From positions 1 to 10,458 of the forward strand of contig JAICMB010000071.1 in NCBI GenBank assembly GCA_025929455.1: a DNA stretch of 10,458 nt, written 5' to 3'. Under the pieces are notes generated by a model. It made no database searches and had not been told where the DNA came from. It saw nothing but the letters and a program-made list of their open reading frames with translations. The first letter of the stretch is position 1; each line of letters begins with the position of its first letter. Source of the stretch: Bryobacteraceae bacterium (GTDB lineage: Bacteria; Acidobacteriota; Terriglobia; Bryobacterales; Bryobacteraceae). Both the position numbers and the translations under genes were made by a program. Positions 5,903-10,458 of the stretch are shown here, piece by piece.

Positions 5903-6685
5903 CTAAGTCGGTTCCGTCGGCTCTTTTAACGGTTCCTGCGGCACAGGTTTTTGCACTTCCAACTCCGGAGCCCCCACGCGCACGTCCACCCGATCTGCAT
6001 AGTGCACCAGCGGATCGCCTGTGGGCGCCGGCAGTCCCGCCGCCTGCACCATCGTCTCTTCGAGATGCAGCACACGCGCGCGGGCAAGCGGCCAAGGCTG
6101 GTGCTCGATATCGGCGTGGCCGAGCTGCCCGCCGAAGGTCGTAAACAAACGGAAACGCGCGGTCACGAAAATTTCGAGGGTGGTCAGCGCTTCGAGATCC
6201 AGCCGCTCGCCTGCTTCAATATCGATGACCGATGTGGCGGGGCCGGCAGACAGCAGCCCGTTGCGGACGCTTTCATAGTGCACGGCCGCACCCTCGCCGC
6301 TCACGCGCATGCGCGCCCACTGGTACGGCAGGCGGTAACCTGTGCGCGCCCCGACGACAGCGGCCAAACGGTCGGCATCGAGCGAGAAGAACCATACTCC
6401 GCGGCGTCCCTCGCGATCGAATACGTAGGTACGCACGTTGGTCTCCGGGAATGACGATACCCACGGAATCGCACGCAGGAACGGCAGGCGCAGGTTGCAG
6501 ATTTCGAACGGCACCAGCCCGACCCACGCGGCGTCCTCACAAGTATCTACGGTCAGACCATCCGGCAACAGCGCCTGCACGATATGCGCGTCGTAACGCC
6601 AGTGCAGAAACGTGACCCTGCGCCACGTCTGAAGCATAATCGGCTTCGTAACCGGGTGCGGCGGATAAAGCGATATGGCGTCCAA
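5903..6685 (-). CDS. DUF2071 (YqjF-like) protein
   Basis: A 260-residue cytoplasmic protein of the DUF2071/YqjF family, which has an acetoacetate-decarboxylase-like fold and no agreed function. Family hallmarks are visible: PIMLQTWRRVTFLHWRYD near 15-32, LLPDGLTVDT near 39-48, AWVGLVPFEI near 53-62, ETNVRTYV near 81-88, and GVWFFSLDADR near 96-106. The C-terminal 25 residues are Pro/Glu-rich (PVPQEPLKEPTEP). The longest frame starts with TTG at 6685, 29 bp after the stop of the baeRF gene. ATG at 6637 (residue 17) is an alternative but would cut into a segment usually present. Neither has a strong ribosome binding site, so translation may rely on coupling to the upstream gene, with which it probably forms an operon. 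The domain assignment is secure; no reaction can be stated. Confidence 0.88.
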   Translation of the reverse strand: MDAISLYPPHPVTKPIMLQTWRRVTFLHWRYDAHIVQALLPDGLTVDTCEDAAWVGLVPFEICNLRLPFLRAIPWVSSFPETNVRTYVFDREGRRGVWFFSLDADRLAAVVGARTGYRLPYQWARMRVSGEGAAVHYESVRNGLLSAGPATSVIDIEAGERLDLEALTTLEIFVTARFRLFTTFGGQLGHADIEHQPWPLARARVLHLEETMVQAAGLPAPTGDPLVHYADRVDVRVGAPELEVQKPVPQEPLKEPTEPT

Positions 6686-6714
6686 ATAAATAGAGAGGGT
6701 AGCGCGCTCCCCGC

Positions 6715-7881
6715 TCAGTAGCGCATGGTGGCGGCCATTTGGCTTCCGTGCGGAACCTTGCTGCGCGGCACGACGAATACGTCGCCCGCGTGTGCGATCG
6801 TCTGCATGGCGGTGGCGTTGATCAAGTCCTCGTCGCCGGAGTGTTGCTCGGCGTGCGTGCGCACCTTGTGCGTCATCTCGTCGAAATTGCCCATGTGCTT
6901 CGCGTTCTGCGCGACGAACAGGTGCAGCACACGCCCGTCGAAAGCCGCTTTCACGATCTCCTTCAAGCTGACGGAAGTGCGTTCAGAACCGCCCAGCCGC
7001 TCATAGGCGGCGAGCGCCTCGTCGCGGTCTTTATGGCGGTACTGCTCGATGACTTCGAGCGCCCGTTTGTGCAGTTCGCCGCCCTTCAGACTATCCGGAG
7101 CGCCGCGCACAGCCTCGTCCACCAGCGCGGGGTAATTGCTGAGCTTACTATACATGGCGATCTCGTACTCGACGCCCGCAATCACCAACGGCAACGGATG
7201 CGCGCGCGTCAACTCGCAGATGCCGCGATCCACGTCGCGATAAAAAATGCGCAGCCACTCGTCGTTGTGCTCCCGGTCGGTATTGGTGGTGAACATCACG
7301 CCCTTCATGGATCCCGTAGAAGGGCCGCCGGTGGCCATGTTGTCCTGCGTGTGATCGGGCCGGTCGCTTTCGACCGCCTCCTCCTTGCTCTTGGGAATGA
7401 ACTCCGGGAGCTCGATCTCCTCGGAAGTCGTATTCGTACAGCGCAGCAGCCGGATGTGTTTTTGCGCGAGCGCCAGTATGTAGAACGGCTGCGATTCGTG
7501 CATGATCTGCAGCAGCGGCAGTAAATAGAAATGGTCCGCTACCATGACGCCCGGCTCCAGTTCCTGCGGCACGCTGAAATGCCGGAACACGCCGCCCGAG
7601 CGCAGCACCACCACGCTTTTATTCTCGCCGGGCGTCGCGATCTCGTCGGCGATACCCTGCACTGGCTCCAGCAACTCCCGCCGCTGCTTTAGCGGAACGC
7701 CGCGCTTGTCGAGCACCTCACCCGCTTGCTGCAGGCATTTCTTCAGTTCCAGCGAGCCCTGGCGTGTATCCTCCGGATGTAACGGAACCACCATGGTGAT
7801 GCACGGCCCCGGCGTGGCCGCCAACTCTTTCAGTTCCTCAATGGAAACGGGTCCGGACAGTGCGAGCTTTTCCTGTGGCAC
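6715..7881 (-). CDS. Bacterial archaeo-eukaryotic release factor family (baeRF) protein
   Basis: A 388-residue soluble protein of the baeRF group, bacterial relatives of eRF1/aRF1/Pelota. Domain order appears to be an N-terminal unit (1 to about 130; ITMVVPLHPE and VVVLRSGGVFRHF), a middle unit with the YILALAQKHIRLLRC strand pair (about 150), a low-complexity loop MATGGPSTGSMKG where eRF1 relatives carry their GGQ-type loop, and an L7Ae-like unit (DVDRGICEL, PLVIAGVEYE, about 240-265). The C-terminus ends in the typical VFVVPRSKVPHGSQMAATMRY. Such proteins are predicted to act at ribosomes or on RNA, perhaps in rescue; this is not demonstrated here. No GGQ triplet is present. The start is GTG 7881, chosen for its excellent ribosome binding site. 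It is first in a two-gene unit with DUF2071 and diverges from the LD-carboxypeptidase operon. Confidence 0.85.
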   Translation of the reverse strand: MPQEKLALSGPVSIEELKELAATPGPCITMVVPLHPEDTRQGSLELKKCLQQAGEVLDKRGVPLKQRRELLEPVQGIADEIATPGENKSVVVLRSGGVFRHFSVPQELEPGVMVADHFYLLPLLQIMHESQPFYILALAQKHIRLLRCTNTTSEEIELPEFIPKSKEEAVESDRPDHTQDNMATGGPSTGSMKGVMFTTNTDREHNDEWLRIFYRDVDRGICELTRAHPLPLVIAGVEYEIAMYSKLSNYPALVDEAVRGAPDSLKGGELHKRALEVIEQYRHKDRDEALAAYERLGGSERTSVSLKEIVKAAFDGRVLHLFVAQNAKHMGNFDEMTHKVRTHAEQHSGDEDLINATAMQTIAHAGDVFVVPRSKVPHGSQMAATMRY

Positions 7882-7887
7882 GATACG

Positions 7888-7893
7888 CCTCCC
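7888..7893 (-). promoter_or_regulatory. Ribosome binding site fixing the GTG start of the baeRF gene
   Basis: GGGAGG on the minus strand, six bases before the GTG at 7881. It is the strongest Shine-Dalgarno match seen in the window and settles the non-ATG start. Confidence 0.8.
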
Positions 7894-8001
7894 GTTAAAG
7901 GGACAGCGGCGGCAACATGGTTGTTTCCACCTTATCGAGCGCTGCTGCCGCGGGCGACGTTACGCGCGGGTGACCGCGCAATGCTACACCGTTATTTAGC
8001 A

Positions 8002-9033
8002 ATGACGCGAAGAGACCTGCTCGCCGCCGCTCCGCTGCCCGCTCTGGCAGGCCAGGCGGCAGCTACAACGGAGTTGCCGCTGGTGCGGGCGCGCGCGCTC
8101 AAGGCCGGCGACACGGTCGGACTGATCACGCCTGCTACTTACGTTTCCGACCCAGACCAGCTCGCGGAAGCGGCGCGCACGGTGCGCTTTTTCGGGCTCA
8201 AAGCGAGGTGGGGTAAGAACGTCGGCAAACGCGCCGGTTATCTTGCCGGTACCGTTGCCGAGCGGGTCTCGGACCTGCACGACATGTTTCGCGACCGGGA
8301 GGTCGCCGGAGTATTCGCGATACGCGGCGGCTACGGCGCTATGCAACTGCTCGACGATATCGATTATGGTCTGGTCCGCTCCAATCCGAAGGTGTTCCTC
8401 GGTTACAGCGATATCACGGCATTGCACCTGGCGTTCAACCGCAAGGCGGGCCTGGTGACTTTCCACGGCCCGGTGGTCCTGTCGCAATTCAGCGCCTACA
8501 CGCAGAGCTACTTCCGCAAAGCGCTGTTTGAAACCTCGCCCATGGGCGTCATCACGAATCCGCCGGAGGCGAACCCGCTGCGACCCGAGCACACCCTGCG
8601 CACGGTACGGGCAGGCCGCGCCCGCGGGCGTCTGATCGGCGGCAATCTGACACTGGTCTCGACCACCATGGGGACGCCGTACGAAATCGAAACCGCCGGA
8701 CGCATCGTCTTTCTCGAAGACATTGGCGAAGAGCCCTACCGCATCGATCGCATGCTCACGCAGTTGCGCCTCGCCGGAAAGCTGCAACAGGCCGCCGGGA
8801 TCGTCATCGGCGAATGTACCGATTGCAAGCCGAACGACTACAAGCCGTCATTTGAATCCACGTACTCGCTCGGCGAAGTTCTGGATCACCTGCTCGGAGA
8901 CTTGCCCGTTCCGGTGCTCGCCGGCTTGACGTTCGGCCACACCGCGGACCAGGTCACGTTGCCTGAAGGCGTCATGTCCACACTTGATGCCGATAAAGGC
9001 GAACTGATTATCGAAGAAGCTGGAGTGATATGA
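8002..9033 (+). CDS. Tat-exported LD-carboxypeptidase (peptidase family S66)
   Basis: A 343-residue S66 serine peptidase of the LdcA type, which removes the terminal D-Ala from murein tetrapeptides during peptidoglycan recycling. The triad is visible: Ser136 in GYSDIT, Glu239 in FLEDIGEEPYRIDRML, His313 in LTFGHTADQ. Other family blocks are GDTVGLITPA near the start, AIRGGYGAMQLLDDIDY (about 107-123) and TFHGPVV. The ATG at 8002 is preferred because it yields MTRRDLLAAAPLPALAG, a twin-arginine signal; ATG 7981 and a TTG at 7921 would only lengthen the N-region. No clear ribosome binding site precedes either. Classical LdcA is cytoplasmic, so an exported form suggests action on periplasmic muropeptides. 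It overlaps the esterase gene by ATGA at 9030-9033 and is first of three coupled genes. Confidence 0.92.
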   Translation: MTRRDLLAAAPLPALAGQAAATTELPLVRARALKAGDTVGLITPATYVSDPDQLAEAARTVRFFGLKARWGKNVGKRAGYLAGTVAERVSDLHDMFRDREVAGVFAIRGGYGAMQLLDDIDYGLVRSNPKVFLGYSDITALHLAFNRKAGLVTFHGPVVLSQFSAYTQSYFRKALFETSPMGVITNPPEANPLRPEHTLRTVRAGRARGRLIGGNLTLVSTTMGTPYEIETAGRIVFLEDIGEEPYRIDRMLTQLRLAGKLQQAAGIVIGECTDCKPNDYKPSFESTYSLGEVLDHLLGDLPVPVLAGLTFGHTADQVTLPEGVMSTLDADKGELIIEEAGVI

Positions 9034-9917
9034 AACGGCTCGCTATTCTGCTGCCGCTCGCTTTGATGTGCACGCAACTACACGCGCAATCCGATATGGA
9101 GGGCGATGTCCGCGTGATGAAGTTGTGGCCCAACGGCGCGCCCGGCGCGCTGGGCACAGGCGAGCGCGACATTCCCACGCTGACGTATTACCGGCCGGTG
9201 AGCCGCGGGGCGTCCGACACCGCGATCATCGTGTGCCCCGGGGGAGGCTACGGCGCGCTGGCTATGAATCACGAAGGCCGTCAGGTCGCCAATTGGCTGA
9301 ACGCACTGGGCGTGTCGGCATTCGTTTTGAAATACCGCCTCGGCCCCCGCTATCATCACCCGATCGAACTCGGCGACGCGCAGCGCGCGATTCGCATGGT
9401 GCGAGCTAATGCGGCCGAATATCACGTTTCACCGCAGCGCATCGGCATCATGGGTTTTTCGGCGGGCGGCCATCTGGCTTCCACCGCAGGAACGCATTTC
9501 GACAACGGTAATGCGTCCGCGGCCGATGCGATCGATCGTGCGAGCAGCCGCCCTGACTTTCTGATTCTTGGATACCCGGTGATCTCGTTCACGACGCCGT
9601 ATACACACCGCGGCTCGCTTGAGAATCTGCTGGGCAAGAATCCCGACCCGAAGCTGGTCGAGAGTCTCAGTAACGAACTGCAAGTAACGCCGCAAACTCC
9701 GCCCACGTTTCTGTTCCACACCAACGCGGATACCGGCGTGCCCGCGGAGAATAGCGTACTGTTTTATCTCGCGCTGCGCAAGGCGGGCGTACCGGCGGAA
9801 CTGCACATCTTTGAGAAAGGTCCGCACGGTGTGGGCCTCGCGCTGTACGATCCCGCGCTAGCGGAATGGCCGCGGCTGCTCGCGGACTGGCTGCGTCTGA
9901 ACGGTTGGATCAAATGA
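9030..9917 (+). CDS. Exported alpha/beta-hydrolase esterase (BD-FAE / acetylxylan-esterase-like)
   Basis: A 295-residue secreted alpha/beta hydrolase. Residues 1-19 (MKRLAILLPLALMCTQLHA) are a clear signal peptide. The oxyanion segment is CPGGGYGALAMNHEG (about 69-83). The nucleophile is Ser144 in GFSAGG, the acid Asp234 in NADTGVP, the base His266 in KGPHGVG. The arrangement and the WPNGAPGALG start match exported esterases often annotated as endo-1,4-beta-xylanase B or acetyl esterase, thought to remove acyl groups from plant polysaccharides. The substrate is not defined by the sequence. The start ATG overlaps the TGA of the LD-carboxypeptidase (ATGA) and sits behind a GGAG four bases upstream. 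The stop overlaps the next start in the same way. Tight coupling to a peptidoglycan gene leaves open that the ester is a cell-wall modification. Confidence 0.92.
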   Translation: MKRLAILLPLALMCTQLHAQSDMEGDVRVMKLWPNGAPGALGTGERDIPTLTYYRPVSRGASDTAIIVCPGGGYGALAMNHEGRQVANWLNALGVSAFVLKYRLGPRYHHPIELGDAQRAIRMVRANAAEYHVSPQRIGIMGFSAGGHLASTAGTHFDNGNASAADAIDRASSRPDFLILGYPVISFTTPYTHRGSLENLLGKNPDPKLVESLSNELQVTPQTPPTFLFHTNADTGVPAENSVLFYLALRKAGVPAELHIFEKGPHGVGLALYDPALAEWPRLLADWLRLNGWIK

Positions 9918-10375
9918 GCGTGGACGTTTGCGGCCTCGCTCCGCTGCTGGCCGTATTTGACATGCCGGCGTCGCTGCGCTTCTACCGCGACATGCTCGGA
10001 TTTACGCTCGTGACGCGTTCCGGCGAGGATGACGATTGCGGTTGGGCCCTGCTGCGGCTGAACGGTGTCGAGATCATGCTCAACACCGCTTTCGATACTG
10101 GCGAGCGTCCTCCGGCGCCCGATCCCGCACGCACTGCGGCGCACGGCGACACATCCCTGTACTTCGGGTGCGCCGATCTCGACGGAGCGTATCGCCATTT
10201 GCGCGCGCACGGCTTCGATGTGAAGGAGCCGGCCATTGCGCCCTATGGGATGGGGCAGTTAAACGTCCGGGACCCGGACGGGTATCACCTGTGCTTCCAG
10301 TGGCCCGCTTCGGAAGAAAGGGTCAAGCAATGGCGCGAGTCGTACGGTTTCGATCCTACCGCGCCGCGCGCGTGA
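9914..10375 (+). CDS. VOC (glyoxalase / bleomycin-resistance fold) protein
   Basis: A 153-residue cytoplasmic protein with one vicinal-oxygen-chelate unit made of two beta-alpha-beta-beta-beta modules. Visible marks are LAVFDMPASLRFYRDMLGF (12-30), then GWALLRLNGVEIMLN (43-57); in the second half SLYFGCADLDGAYRHLRAHGF, then GMGQLNVRDPDGYHLCFQ. Family members bind metals and act as lyases, dioxygenases or antibiotic-binding proteins. Glu55 could be a metal ligand, but the C-terminal strand has His rather than the common Glu, so enzymatic activity is uncertain. ATG 9914 is chosen because it overlaps the esterase stop as ATGA; the open frame upstream is a shadow of the esterase gene. It is the third gene of the coupled unit, and its 3' end overlaps a converging frame by about 20 bp. 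Confidence 0.88.
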   Translation: MSVDVCGLAPLLAVFDMPASLRFYRDMLGFTLVTRSGEDDDCGWALLRLNGVEIMLNTAFDTGERPPAPDPARTAAHGDTSLYFGCADLDGAYRHLRAHGFDVKEPAIAPYGMGQLNVRDPDGYHLCFQWPASEERVKQWRESYGFDPTAPRA

Positions 10376-10458
10376 GCAGCCACGCGGTCTCAGTGCCGCC
10401 CGCTTTGGGCGTGAGAAACGCTACAAACTGCCGCGCATCGCGCGTCAGCCCCGGAAAC
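10356..10458 (-). CDS. C-terminus of an unidentified protein entering from the right edge
   Basis: On the minus strand a frame is open from the right edge to a TAG at 10358-10356, giving 33 full codons that end in FVAFLTPKAGGTETAWLLTRA and two or three more residues. The codon pattern is coding-like (GC-rich third positions), and the region has no other explanation, which supports a real gene convergent with the VOC gene and overlapping its last 20 bp. I do not recognise the family from so short a piece, and chance openness over 100 bp of GC-rich DNA is possible. Confidence 0.4.
   Translation of the reverse strand, partial: FPGLTRDARQFVAFLTPKAGGTETAWLLTRAAR

Noticed and set aside
5455..6144. 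Plus-strand open frame of 229 codons
   Set aside because: Arg/Pro-rich composition, antisense to both the DUF2071 gene and the enolase-superfamily relic, and no recognisable domain.
6739..7524. Plus-strand open frame of 261 codons inside the baeRF gene
   Set aside because: Antisense shadow; the minus strand encodes a full baeRF protein with a strong ribosome binding site.
7996..8787. Minus-strand open frame of 263 codons
   Set aside because: Antisense to the LD-carboxypeptidase, which has its complete catalytic triad; no domain in the shadow.

Overview
This window looks like chromosomal DNA from a moderately high-GC, free-living bacterium. The best guess is an Acidobacteriota lineage of the Bryobacterales/Solibacter type. 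The reasons are many exported hydrolases, a secreted subtilase with a tail of NVVWG repeats, a baeRF-family protein beside a DUF2071 protein, and a lone HepT/MntA remnant. No universal marker gene is present, so the taxonomy is inference only.

Layout, left to right. Positions 1-834 (minus) hold the N-terminal part of an exported DUF5060 plus apiosidase-like (GH140/DUF4038 type) glycoside hydrolase, cut by the window edge. Positions 931-1006 hold a complete tRNA-Phe(GAA) with encoded CCA. Directly after it, on the minus strand, is an eroded MntA/HepT toxin-antitoxin pair. mntA has an intact GSX10DXD motif but appears to lack its third acidic position. hepT has two compensating frameshifts and a damaged RX4HXY motif. 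Positions 1807-3540 (plus) encode an exported S8 subtilisin-like protease with a complete catalytic set and seven C-terminal NVVWG units. It is followed by a tandem palindrome and about 450 bp with no convincing gene. Positions 4065-5237 (minus) encode an exported M14 metallocarboxypeptidase of the cytosolic-carypeptidase-like (CCP) architecture. The next stretch is gene-poor but contains a relic of the C-terminus of an enolase-superfamily (mandelate racemase/muconate lactonizing) enzyme at 5551-5730.

The right half is ordinary and dense. On the minus strand, a baeRF (bacterial release-factor-like) gene is followed 29 bp later by a DUF2071 gene. A 120-bp divergent region separates them from a plus-strand operon: a Tat-exported S66 LD-carboxypeptidase, an exported alpha/beta-hydrolase esterase and a small VOC/glyoxalase-fold protein. 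The last three are joined by two ATGA stop/start overlaps. A converging minus-strand reading frame enters from the right edge.

Functionally, the window is mainly about extracytoplasmic breakdown (carbohydrate, protein, peptidoglycan peptides, ester-linked groups), with scattered gene decay next to the tRNA and upstream of the M14 gene. I found no CRISPR array, intact insertion sequence, phage gene or convincing new multigene defence system. The least explained items are the subtilase repeat tail, the eroded TA pair beside the tRNA, the tandem GGTCTCTAGACC palindrome and the baeRF-DUF2071 pair.
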